Below are positions 12,293-22,199 of a stretch of DNA of 64,000 nucleotides, piece after piece. Source of the stretch: Ryuthela nishihirai (Eukaryota > Arthropoda > Arachnida > Araneae > Heptathelidae); the NCBI GenBank assembly GCA_038380435.1, contig JAWZYU010000009.1:62339901-62403900 (forward strand). Reading direction: 5' to 3'. Each line of letters starts with the position of its first letter. Positions within the stretch are counted from its first letter, which is position 1. The notes beneath the pieces were generated by a model. That model was not told where the DNA came from and searched no databases. It was given only the letters and a program-made list of their open reading frames with translations. Made by a program: the position numbers and the translations under genes.

Positions 12293-12604
12293 ATACAGGC
12301 GTGTTTTCCGAATTGCAAAATTTTAAAAATGCCTATCATCGTACATGGCTCTAAAAAGCAAAAAATAAATATAAAGCATATCGATGGTGCAATCAGTCAC
12401 TGAGTTCGTATTCACTTCAAATGAAGATAGGGCGCCGATTTACCTACACGACAAGTTTGCCGGCAACCTATCTTGCTTTGAAGTGAATACGAACTCAGTG
12501 ACTGATTGCACCATTGATATGCTCTATATTTATTTTTTGCTTTTTAGAGCCATGTAGGAAGATAGGTATTTTTAAAATTTTGTAATTCGGAAAACACGCC
12601 TGTA
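12293..12604. repeat. Large inverted repeat (foldback), about 138-bp arms
   Basis: The left arm, 12293-12430, is almost the exact reverse complement of the right arm, 12467-12604, with a loop of about 36 bp. The outer tip reads atacaggcgtgttttccg on the left and cggaaaacacgcctgtat on the right. The inner tip is cacttcaaatgaagatagg against cctatcttgctttgaagtg. The few mismatches imply recent formation or gene conversion. The structure would extrude as a long hairpin in DNA or RNA. Confidence 0.9.
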
Positions 12605-13680
12605 TTTTACCAAGTGGCTTCAAATTTTGCCAACCCCACAAGATTTTACCAAGTTTTCTCGATTTTGTCAATTCTTAATTTCACAAAGCCAATCTGGCTT
12701 CGAATTTTAATAACTGCCCTATATTTTGCCAACTCGCCGTAATTATACAGAATAAAATCCAAAATTTTACATTTCCTTGGAATTTGTCAGGTCACCTCGA
12801 ATTTTACCAACTCTCCTTAATTGCACAAAAACAACCTCATTCTTCACAACTCGCCTGTATTTTACCAAGTAGCTTCGAATTTTGCCAACTCCCCTAGATT
12901 TGTCCAACTTGCCATAATTTTACAGAAAAAAATCCCAATTTTTGCATCTTACCTTAATTTTATCAAGTCACTTCGAATTTTGCCAACTTTCCTAGATTTT
13001 GCTAATTCCCCATGATTTTTCTAACTCCCAAAGATTTTGCCAAGATTTCTCCATTTTGCCCGATTCTAAATTTCAGGAAACCAATCCCATTTTTCATATC
13101 TTACCTGAATTTTACCAAGTCACTTCGAATTTTGCCAACTCTCCTTAATATCAGAAAACCAATCCCAATTTTCACAACTCATCTGTATTTTACCAAGTGG
13201 CTTTGAATTTTGCCAATGACTAGATTTGACCAAGTTGCCTCGATTTTGTCAACCCTCCTTAATTTCACAAAAACAATCCCAATTTTTACATCTCCCTTGA
13301 ATTTGCCAAATCACTTCAAAGTTTTCAAACACCCCAAGATTTTCAAAAGTTTCCACGATTTCACAAAACCATTCCCAATTTTTACAACTCACCTAAATTT
13401 TACCAAGTCACTTCGAATTTTTCACACTCTCCTAGATTTTGCCAACTCCCATCGATTTTGCCAATTCACTATAATTTTACAGACCCCCCGCCCAATTTTT
13501 ACCCCCCCCCCGCCTCAATTTTGCCAGGTCACTCTGAATTTTGCCACGTTGTCCCGATTTTGCCGACTACCCTAGATTTTGCTAACTCCCTTAATTTTAC
13601 AAAAAAAAGAAAAATCATAACTCAGCTGGATTTTATAAAGTCGCTTCGAATTTTGCCAACTCCGATTTACTTTGCGGGGG
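12605..13680. repeat. Degenerate AT-rich tandem repeat array
   Basis: The array is built from variants of phrases such as ttcgaattttgccaactc, cctagattttgcc, aatcccaatttttac and attttaccaagtcac. The phrase near caagtcacttcgaattttgcc recurs at about 12608, 12862, 12963, 13119, 13192, 13403 and 13640. Units are roughly 22-25 bp, arranged irregularly into longer blocks. Frames across it appear protein-like only because the repeats are stop-poor. Confidence 0.8.
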
Positions 13681-13717
13681 GAGCCTCATCCCCAAATCCT
13701 CCGTAGCTAGGCCCCTG

Positions 13718-13725
13718 TCTGGAAG
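13718..13725. repeat. 8-bp target site duplication, right
   Basis: TCTGGAAG, identical to 10263-10270, immediately follows the right terminus ending GTAGCTAGGCCCCTG. Confidence 0.75.
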
Positions 13726-14111
13726 TTAATGGATGTAGAAGAACCCTAAGCTTTATGCAATTTTACTCTACTTTTTATTAATCATGTTTTCCTTAACACT
13801 TATAAGAAGCTATAGCTTTCGAATTTAGGAATTTGATTAAAATACAAATTCACTGAGTAATAGAAATTATATGAATGCATTGACATTTGAAAGTACACTT
13901 GGTTCTCTCAGCTACGAGATAGATGTCCTGGAAATGGATGCGTAAATGGAAAACACATGCTTTTGATATGTACATCTTTAAATATATACTTTTGTCATGT
14001 ACAATCTTTAACTGTACATTTAATGATACTAATAATTTGAGGTAAATTCTTAATATTAAAAAAAATTAATACATTGTGATTGAACAACCGAAATAAAATT
14101 GCCATAAAATT

Positions 14112-14162
14112 GTTAGTCTGGTCCTAAATGGACTAAGACCCATCACTTAGGACCAGACTAAC
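14112..14162. repeat. Perfect 16-bp hairpin
   Basis: GTTAGTCTGGTCCTAA at 14112-14127 is followed by its exact reverse complement, TTAGGACCAGACTAAC, at 14147-14162, with a 19-base loop. It may be a tiny foldback remnant. It is short for a pre-miRNA stem. Confidence 0.85.
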
Positions 14163-14233
14163 ATTATAAATTAAAACATATTAACAAGAAAGAATATATT
14201 TTAAATTTAGCCAAAACAATAATAAATAAATAA

Positions 14234-14310
14234 TACCCCCTGAAGCAGCTGCTTGTCACAGAGGTCTGACAGAGTACCGACACTTTCTTCCGGCAATGAA
14301 TCTGAGACAA
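14234..14310 (-). mobile_element. SINE-2 3'-end fragment
   Basis: The stretch containing ccccctgaagcagctgctt, then cacagaggtctgacag, is shared with copies at 31022 and 59282. It is preceded by an (ATAA)n tail. Only the 3' end is present. Confidence 0.7.
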
Positions 14311-14789
14311 ATATGGGGTCAAGAAGGGACGGATTTATGGGGAGGGGTAGGAGAGTAAAAGAGGCAAAAAATTCTTAAACTGATGTATATTTTATACATA
14401 TTTTAAAGAAATATTTGAAGACTTGTACAAAGGAGAGAGAAATGCTATATGGATTCATTCACCTGAAAATCCAGTTCTTACGTCATTCCCCTTTCACATT
14501 TTCCCGGCGTTAATGTGTTTCTTGCCCCCCCCCCCTCCCTCCTTTCGATTTTTTTTTTCTATATCCGGGGAAAGTGATCTTGATAACTTTTTAAGCTTTT
14601 GCACTGAAGTCTAAGGGATTTTTTTTTCGAAAGCCGTCATGTTTAGGATCAGTGTGGAAAACTAATTAATTTCTACAACCAAAACCTCAACAGCGAAGAA
14701 TTAAATGCCTTCAAGTCATATGTCAAGTTGCATTTAAAATCATTGATAGAATCCAAAAATACAGATGGGCGATGCAGTGAAGAAGAAAT

Positions 14790-14860
14790 CCATGCATAAA
14801 CATTCAGAAATTACATATCCATGCATAAACATTCAGAAATTACATATCCATGCATAAAAC
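14790..14860. repeat. 29-bp tandem duplication
   Basis: The unit beginning ccatgcataaacattcag occurs twice in full and partly a third time. Confidence 0.9.
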
Positions 14861-15695
14861 TAAAATTAACAGTGGGTGTCCGATTACAGTATTTTTCTTT
14901 TGGAATGTATTAAATAATACTCGGTAAAATCCGTTTTTGACCGTGATTTTCTGAAATACACGATTTTTTCCCTTGTTCAAACGAGTGAAATTTGATACCT
15001 GCTATCAGCGGCAATTTATTCTAATTACATTCATTCCATACAACAATTGTGCAAACAAGAACACACGCTGCAAATTCTGAAGAAAATCGTTGCTGATGCA
15101 CAGAAATTGAAGTCATTATTATCTTCATATGCCCCTCACCAATGATCGAACATTCAAGGCTTGTTCAGAAATTGACTCTCATATTGAGACATGCGTTTCT
15201 TATGAATGAGATGACGAAATTCAAAAAGACGAAAATTGACTCCTCCTTTAAGAAGATATCCTTCCCTCCCCACCTTCAAAAGATGTCAATAATCTGTCCC
15301 CTCCACATCAAATATCCAAATGTGTTTTAATGTTTATCGAGTCAATGAGTAATCCATTCCATGGATGGGATTGTATTTTGCTTAGAAAAGATTATCAAAG
15401 AATACATATTTTCCATTTAATATTTGCTACTAAAATCTCAATTTTTTTTTACATAATTTTAAAAGCGATTGACGAATATAGAAAATGATTTATTACAAAA
15501 TGTTTCTTTTAATGATATCATCCATGATTTTGACTGGTCAAAATGTTGAAGAGCATTTATGTAATATATATATATAAATGATAATTATTTTATTAACAAA
15601 GCCTCTACACTTGTATCATAAAACGTATCCATCATAATATGTTAAAATATTACTTTTGCTTAAATTTTGCTTCTGATAGTAGATCTGCATATTAT

Positions 15696-16309
15696 TGTTA
15701 CGACAGATGAACGGGCTAAAACGAACTTGTGATGTGATGTGTCATTTTGATGCTTGAGTGAACTACAGCGTGAGAATTACGTCATCAGCTCCTTCGAACG
15801 ACTTAACTGAAAAATAGGGAATAAGTTGTGGAAATTAGGAAGATTTTGTGTGAAAGTAAAGTAGTCTCAGTCTGTACATGATAATCTAAAGAAGAAGTGT
15901 TTTATGTGGTATGTGCGAGTGAGGTTAATTAAGTTTAATAGTGTTAATCCTGTTATTGGATTGATAAGAAAAAGAAGGATGTTTAGGATACTTGAGGAAG
16001 TTATACGTTAGTCGAACAAACAGAGCTGATTTCAACTTTTCTATAGGAAGAGATTATCATTCGTTATATAGTTATATTTAGTTTGTTTAGGAATTGGTAA
16101 GTTATTCTTTAGAGATTGCAGGTTTATTTTTATGCTGATTTTAGATTTGTGTTAGTTGAATTTGTATAACTGTTTTCATTCATACTTTTGTAATAATTAC
16201 ATTATTATAGAATTATAATTGTTAAATACAATTTTTTTATACTCACGCTGTTTTCCATCTATTCCAATCCCCGATAAATCCGACCCCCATAATAAATATA
16301 ATTATAACA
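15696..16309 (+). mobile_element. Possible solo LTR (614 bp)
   Basis: The segment begins TGTTACGACAG and ends ATTATAACA. This gives TG...CA ends with the short TGTTA/TAACA inversion common in Ty3/gypsy-type LTRs. The last 120 bases are T-rich, with AATAAA-like sequence near the end. No matching flanking duplication is visible and no internal retroelement coding region adjoins it, so this is tentative. Confidence 0.35.
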
Positions 16310-16312
16310 AAT

Positions 16313-16349
16313 TGTCAAATAACATAATTTTCAATAATGTTATTTGACA
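16313..16349. repeat. Perfect 13-bp hairpin
   Basis: TGTCAAATAACAT and its reverse complement ATGTTATTTGACA, separated by 11 bases, lie 3 bp after the possible LTR end. Confidence 0.85.
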
Positions 16350-17708
16350 TTACTGTATAGTTGGTTAGAGCAGCAAACTAATAATAAATTAGCTTATTTA
16401 ATAGAAAAAACAATTATTTTACACGAATTAACCCTTTCAGGACCATAAGGTTTCTAAGAGTAAATATTAGTATGTAACTGTTTATTTTAGTTTATTTAGG
16501 CGTAAAATAAATAAAAATCATAAGAAAAATACATAACAATGTGTAGTTTTTTTGGAATTTTATGGGAAATATTTTTCCCAATGGACTATAAAGGTAACAC
16601 AAATTATAGTTAGGCTTATTATGCAATGTATTTTATTTATTGGTTTATTATAACAAAACGTTAACTAAAATAATACAAAATTATGAAATAAAATTACTAT
16701 ACAAAATGATGTGCTAATTATGATATTCTGAGAAGCAATTTCTTTTGGTTGTGAAGCAAAGATGGACATTGCACAGATGCAACATTATTGCAAAGATGGA
16801 CATGGACTAAACGTTCCCGTTTACGTAATTGCGTTCGGCATACGTTCTATTTTGACATTCTGTATAAAAAATGCAGATAAGGTTATAATTAAATACGATA
16901 ATCACCAATTTTAAAATGGGAAAAAATATTTCCCTTAGTCGTGAAAGGTTTAAGAAAGACGCGAACAATTCACTTAATAAATAAATGGATTATTATGCTC
17001 ATGACTAATTAATAACTGATTAACTTTTAGTAAGAAATTCAAACGTAATAAAAGATTCTAACTTTCCGATATCTAGCAAGCATTCTAATCAATCAACAAG
17101 CTCCAATTGTCGAAACATCTTAATTGAGACTTAGAACTTTATTGAATATTCAATAACAGAATTTTACAATTCAATTCTTAAAAATAACTACTTTACATTA
17201 TTTCTAAAGCATACAAAGTACCTTTCTGTTTAGTATAACAAAACTTCGAGAGCGAAGTGCTTCCTAATATACTGTTACACAACTTGTATAAACGGGTGTA
17301 CCTAACACTATTTACACTTCATTTAAAGTAATATGATTTTCGACACGACATCCTCTTCAAAACACACAACAGAACATAATACTCACTCCATACCAAAATG
17401 AATCCTCGTCAAATTCCCCTCCATAATGCAAACACATATCTATTATTCGTGCACATGATCAAATCAATTCTACGCTAACTCTCTTCAGAACTCCAACTGT
17501 CATCTATGCAGATATAACGTATTCTTCACAGCCCGTAGAGCACCTCGTGATACAATGCAAACGTTTTTCTCGAGTAGTTGTTATCGGTTAGTATGCGGTT
17601 TCAATAACGTAAAATTGACAGTAACAGAGTAACTTCTCCAAATAAGTCGGGGGGGGGGAGAGGGCTAACGTGTTCTTGAAACGTCCCTGCAAGCAACAAT
17701 GCGCTTGA
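16350..17708. other. Unassigned AT-rich sequence
   Basis: No gene is supported. A run of nine G residues lies near 17650. Otherwise it is low-complexity AT-rich DNA. Confidence 0.5.
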
Positions 17709-18075
17709 TCAAACGGTGGTCGCATTGATTAGAAGGGAGTGGGGTTTCCTGAAGAATTCAACACGACGGTTTACTTGTTCAGTAGTCAGTTCATGTGGAA
17801 CAGTTCGACAACTCCTGGCTACCTTATCAATGCTTTGCAGATGTAGTACTATAGTTGATTGGGAACAACCGAATGCGGACGAAAGCCTGCGAGTGCTTGT
17901 TGATGTATCAGCTTCAACAGGAGGACTCCGAATGTTGCGATCTATCAATATTGGCAATCCCGATCACGGCTTACTTTCGAGGCTTGTATCAAGCTTGAGC
18001 AACACGAATGGAGACTGTCCCCTCACCTTCCACTTTGCATATTTCTCTGACCGCTTCGGTAACTTTTATCCTTTT
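17709..18075 (-). pseudogene. Mariner-like transposase N-terminal relic
   Basis: On the minus strand, 18075-17960 gives fragments such as EAVREICKVEGEGTVS. 17957-17709 gives RSPPVEADTSTSTRRLSSAF followed by GCSQSTIVLHLQSIDKVA and TVPHELTTEQVNRRVEF. These match, in order, the two helix-turn-helix modules and the WVPHEL linker that precede the catalytic domain in mariner transposases. Trp of WVPHEL is changed to Thr, and frameshifts and stops divide the two parts. The DDE/D catalytic domain is missing. No inverted terminal repeats were identified. Confidence 0.75.
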
Positions 18076-18310
18076 TCTCCCAGTAATTAGGTAAAAGTGC
18101 ACGAATTTCAATACTTAACTCACTCATTGAACAATGTTTCTAACGATGGAATGATCCAACACCGTCCCTTCGCAGTTCATTTCACTCTGTATATACTGGA
18201 TACACCTGTTCAAAGCTCACAAACTGCTACTCTCCAAAATATATTTCTGATAATTAGTCAGGCCTTGAAAATATTTTGACAACAATAAAACAAATCCTGA
18301 ATTCCTGGAC

Positions 18311-18519
18311 TAGGGGTCCTCAACGTGGAGTACGCGGTAAAATTTTTTGGGGTACTCCGTGGCAGTTCAAAAGTCGCTAGATATATGTTAAATATACGTG
18401 TTTTATTTTATTCCCATTGTTATGCTATAACTATAGTTGTATCTATAGATATAAGGGATACTCCAGTTACATACACATTTCCAGGGGGTACGTGAAGCGT
18501 AAAAGATTGAGAACCATTG
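18311..18519. mobile_element. hAT-like MITE, 209 bp
   Basis: The left end TAGGGGTCCTCAACG pairs imperfectly with the reverse complement of the right end, CAATGGTTCTCAATC. It is flanked by TCCTGGAC (18303-18310) and TTCTGGAC (18520-18527), an 8-bp duplication with one mismatch. GGTNCTCAA-type ends are typical of hAT MITEs. It is non-coding. Confidence 0.65.
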
Positions 18520-18640
18520 TTCTGGACAATTCAAGCGATGTATTTAATTATCTACAACTTTTAAACTATTTTGCGATATTGATTTATTTATTATCGTAAA
18601 TGGGATCGTTCTGAAGTGAAATTTAATATGCCTCAAAATA

Positions 18641-19073
18641 CAGTTGACTCTCGATTATTCAGAATGAAATGGAAAAATACTTCGGATAAAGAGATTATAT
18701 ATTAATATTCCACTCATTTAAAACGTACAAAAAATTTCGAAATGCTTAGAAGCTATCGTAGCATTGACTTACTTTCTTCATTTAAAACGGGGAGAGCAAG
18801 GAAGTTTGTTTTTCCTCTCCATTCGTCTTTCGAATTTCGTGGTGCTCTGTGGTGCAAAAATGGAATTCTTTAAGACATTAATGGAAAATTCTTGTTGAGT
18901 TCAATAGGCACTTTCGAAGAATTATGTCAAAAACATTATGCTGCTGAAACCTTTTACTGGGGATCGTATTTTGAGGGCTGCTTTCTCGTATCCCATATTA
19001 TTTTCGGACATACATTATTTTTTTTTTCAATCATCCCGGTTAATTTAACCCCCAGAAAATTGAGAGTCTAGTG
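18641..19073. mobile_element. pogo/Tigger-like MITE, 433 bp
   Basis: It begins CAGTTGACTCTCGATTATTC after a TA and ends so that its reverse complement reads CACTAGACTCTCAATTTTCT before a TA (19074-19075). Ends with ACTCTCGATTAT and a TA duplication are typical of the pogo group of Tc1/mariner. No transposase is visible. Its interior (18843-18912) is repeated at 20009-20080. Confidence 0.6.
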
Positions 19074-19253
19074 TACCTGCTAAGAATGTGGTAAAAAGCT
19101 TGGTTTCGTTTGAAACAATCCGCCTAGGGAACAATCTCTTTCGAAATTTTTCAACTGAATTATTCCTTTTTAAAATTAAGAATGAATTTTGAAATGACTT
19201 GGATATAATCTTGTTAATAAACACTGCACACTTCTTAACGTTATAATTCCCTA

Positions 19254-19378
19254 TCAGTGACCAGATGCAGCAGATGTAGTTCAGGACAGATATGCTTGGA
19301 ATACTAAATTGCACGGTCTGGTTGGACCTACTTAGCCCATGGCTGCATGGGATGATGATGATGATGATGATGATGAAA
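19254..19378 (+). mobile_element. RTE-like LINE 3'-end fragment with (GAT)n tail
   Basis: The sequence cagatgcagcagatgtagtt through tagcccatggctgcatgg matches the 3' end of LINE copy B (reverse complement of about 26935-27060). It finishes in a (GATGAT)n tract, as RTE-type LINE tails often do. It is a severely 5'-truncated insertion. Confidence 0.75.
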
Positions 19379-20008
19379 TATTTTGTACTGAGCTTTTTTA
19401 TGTTTTAGATCGTTTTCATTAAAAATGAGTTAATGTCTACGCGTCTTCCCGTAGACATTCAACTTCTTTGTTTTTAGAGATAAATAAAAAATATTTATAG
19501 GTTGGATAGGTATTGATGAAATATTATGATTTCATGCTTTCAGGATATCCGAATAACTATAATTGTGCAGTCTAACATTGGAAAAAGTTGAAAATGTCAA
19601 AATATTTAACGAATATTGCAAGCGATGCAATCATGTTAGAATTTTGAAATTTTGGTGGCCAAATGTGAAGATCATGTAGTTTGCACCGATAAAAGTTTTT
19701 TTTTTCAACTCTTAACCTCAAAGTGGTGGGAAAGCACATAAAAAGTGTTTTCAGAGATATACATTGTGGTTCTTTTTTGGTAAATAGGAATTCATATACT
19801 GTTTTGATTCGTAATTTTCAAACCTTCTAAAGTTTTAGTTGATCCTCTGACGGTATTAATATTTGACTGGAAAATTTGAAAAATTTCAAAAATTAAAAAG
19901 AAATGTTGTAAACAATCTATTTGGGCTTCAAATTTTATATTTTAATGATGGAGTGTGATGATCAAGGGTTTTACATTGGCAACAACAATTTGTTCCTTTA
20001 CTCCTGGC

Positions 20009-20080
20009 TGCTCTGTGGTGCAAAAATGGAATTCTTTTAAGACATTAATAGAAAATTCTTGTTGAGTTCAATAGGCACTA
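20009..20080. repeat. 70-bp repeat of the pogo-like MITE interior
   Basis: The stretch from gctctgtggtgcaaaaatgg to gttcaataggcact is nearly identical to 18843-18912. The pair lies about 1.17 kb apart in the same orientation. It is probably a piece of a second MITE copy. Confidence 0.8.
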
Positions 20081-21149
20081 ACGAAATGTGATGTCATTGT
20101 TTTCAAATCCTCCAAAAGGCTTATATTTACGTCGTTAGAGGGACCTAAAGGTACAAAATGTATACCTTCTGATGGTAGAATGTATTGACAAAGAATAGAT
20201 ACAGAAACCGTAGTATCAAAAGTATAACTTCAAAAATAAAACGTTTTATATTTTTTTAAAAGCGGGAGAAAGTACTTTTTGGGCAAAATTATTATTTACT
20301 TCAAAATTACAAATTACTTCTGATTAAAACCCAAGAGATTGATCTTTATTTGAACGAGATTACGATTTAATTATACAAATTTCGATGATACACTAATACA
20401 ATATTCGACATACACTAATTGATTTGCCCTTTAAACGTAAGAGATGAGAAAACGCAACTACTTCAAGGTATAAATAAGAAATTCTTTTTGCCTTATATAT
20501 GGCTAGTAATATTATATTTCCAACCACCCATTAGTACGAATTACTACTGTTAAAGGGTGCAAAGTTTGGAAAATGAAAAACTTTATTCTCTTTGAAAACG
20601 AGCATTCCATATTCGCCAGTGGCGATGCATTATTCTTCTAATGTTTTCTGTATGAACCATATATAGCAGTTCAGAAACAACTTTCCTACAACAAAAATTT
20701 AAAATATTTAACATGCTAAAAGAGCCACACACGAAAGAAAACATAATCTGCCTCAGAATTTATATTATCTATTAATATCCATGTTCTTAAATTTCATGAC
20801 AGAAACGACGATAATGACAATTAATAACATAGATTTATATATTTTTAATATTCTCTTTGATGTATACCACTCTATTGCTGTAGAACCTATTTTAAAATAT
20901 ATTTATATGACTATATGTAGGATATTTGCGCTGTAGATTTATGATTATGATCATCAGTTACCCTTCCCTACTTCCAAAATATGCACAAAAGCTTCTAAAA
21001 TGTTTTATCCCAGTGAATCCATAATTACTAAAAGTAATGAAAGCAGGGAAAATAACAATCTATTTAACTCTTTTTGACCTGCATTATCCCAGTGAACCTG
21101 CTGCATTAAAATAAGCTGTCGAGCGTCGCTGGGCACGCACGTTAACTAT
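20081..21149. other. Unassigned AT-rich sequence
   Basis: Nothing recognisable as a gene, RNA or mobile element. Confidence 0.5.
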
Positions 21150-21345
21150 CTGCGAAGCACGTTTTCAGTAGTAGTGTTAATGTGCACTGGGTATATGACT
21201 CTCTTTACACGGGGTCAAGGCTAACTTTCGATCCGACAAGCAACTGGCTTTCGCAGATCTACGGCATCCCCTTTCTCACGCGGTATGTGCAAGATGCGGA
21301 CGCGTGGAGATAAATCCCAGCGCTGTCACAGTTAGCACTCCTTCT
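21150..21345 (-). mobile_element. SINE-1 middle fragment
   Basis: Blocks in the order gtgcactgggtatatgactc, then acacggggtcaaggctaac, then ggagataaatccc match the body of SINE-1 in minus orientation. Both the tRNA head and the 3' tail are missing or too diverged. Confidence 0.65.
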
Positions 21346-22199
21346 AGTCCAAGCCTAAACGGGCTGCGGGATGTCTAACACTGCCGCAAGTATGATTAAT
21401 TTCAGGCAAATGCATAAACTTTGCTGACTGTCTAATATTGTGAACTTGCCGACCGTCGGTTTCCAAAACCGTGGGAGTGCAGCCGACTACCAATATTTTT
21501 CTTAACAAAAAATAAATTTTATTTGAACCCAGATCCTTTGTCAATGTAACTGATTATCTGTACTTTATGTTGATATTCGTAAATATGTCCAGAGATGTCT
21601 CATACAGTTATAAAAGGCAGTAACGGCGAGCCGATCTTGCAGTTGCGAATATAGAATTTGAAGGTGAAAACTGTTTGAAGTGAAATTTGTTTCTAGTTGT
21701 AAGCGTCAGATAAATCTCTGAGATTAAGCCTACCCAAAAGAATGGGGTTTAATATAGATGAATTTAATAAATAACATTTATTTTTAGTTTAGGAAATAAA
21801 TGTTGAATACTGAGTTAAGTAATAGATGAGTCTAAATATTCAAATTAGTCATCCAGTGCTTGGTTTTCATATTTATATACACCGAAGAGCTGTAAATGGT
21901 AGCTAGGCATAAACTGGAAGGAGAACTGTGTACCAATCCCCAGTGATGATGCACAGGACCGGCCAGGTCTAACACCTAATGTCCGACCCCGCCTTCTCGT
22001 GGTACAGGCCGTTCACCACGAGGCACCACCGTCACACGTACCTTTCAAAAGAGCTATTCTCTTTTGGAAGGAAACGGAAGGGGAGGGTTGCCAGTTCACT
22101 ATGGCCTACTGATCTGGTCATCTATGGCCACTTTTTTCTTTTTTTTTCAATTCTGCTGAGGAGTTGTCAGCTTTACAGGGTCCTGGTGCTGACCATTTA
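21346..22199. other. Unassigned sequence before LINE copy A
   Basis: Contains a modest GC-richer patch at about 21925-22120 of unknown origin. No supported gene. Confidence 0.4.

Larger units (their letters stand above)
10271..13717. mobile_element. Composite hAT-like non-autonomous element with nested LINE
   Basis: The left end starts TAGGGGCATAGCGTACGG. The right end, reverse-complemented, starts CAGGGGCCTAGCTACGG. Both are flanked by the same 8 bases, TCTGGAAG. Eight-base duplications with CAGGGGC-TAGC-type ends are typical of hAT-superfamily elements, so I assign it there. No transposase is visible. Present length is about 3.45 kb, of which 1.26 kb is a LINE inserted 45 bp inside the left end. 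Without that, the element was about 2.2 kb and consisted of a unique stretch, a large foldback (12293-12604) and a degenerate tandem array (12605-13680). Confidence 0.65.
13726..15695. other. Unassigned sequence with small repeats
   Basis: No gene. Contained features are a perfect hairpin (14112-14162), a SINE-2 tail (14234-14310) and a 29-bp tandem duplication (14790-14860). The remainder is AT-rich with no recognisable coding frame. Confidence 0.5.

Noticed and set aside
13210..13706. Asn/Phe/Thr-rich frames as a repetitive protein
   Set aside because: They are translations of the degenerate AT-rich tandem array inside the hAT-like element.
15696..16309. Complete LTR retrotransposon
   Set aside because: Only one LTR-like segment is visible, without gag or pol, so at most a solo LTR is proposed.
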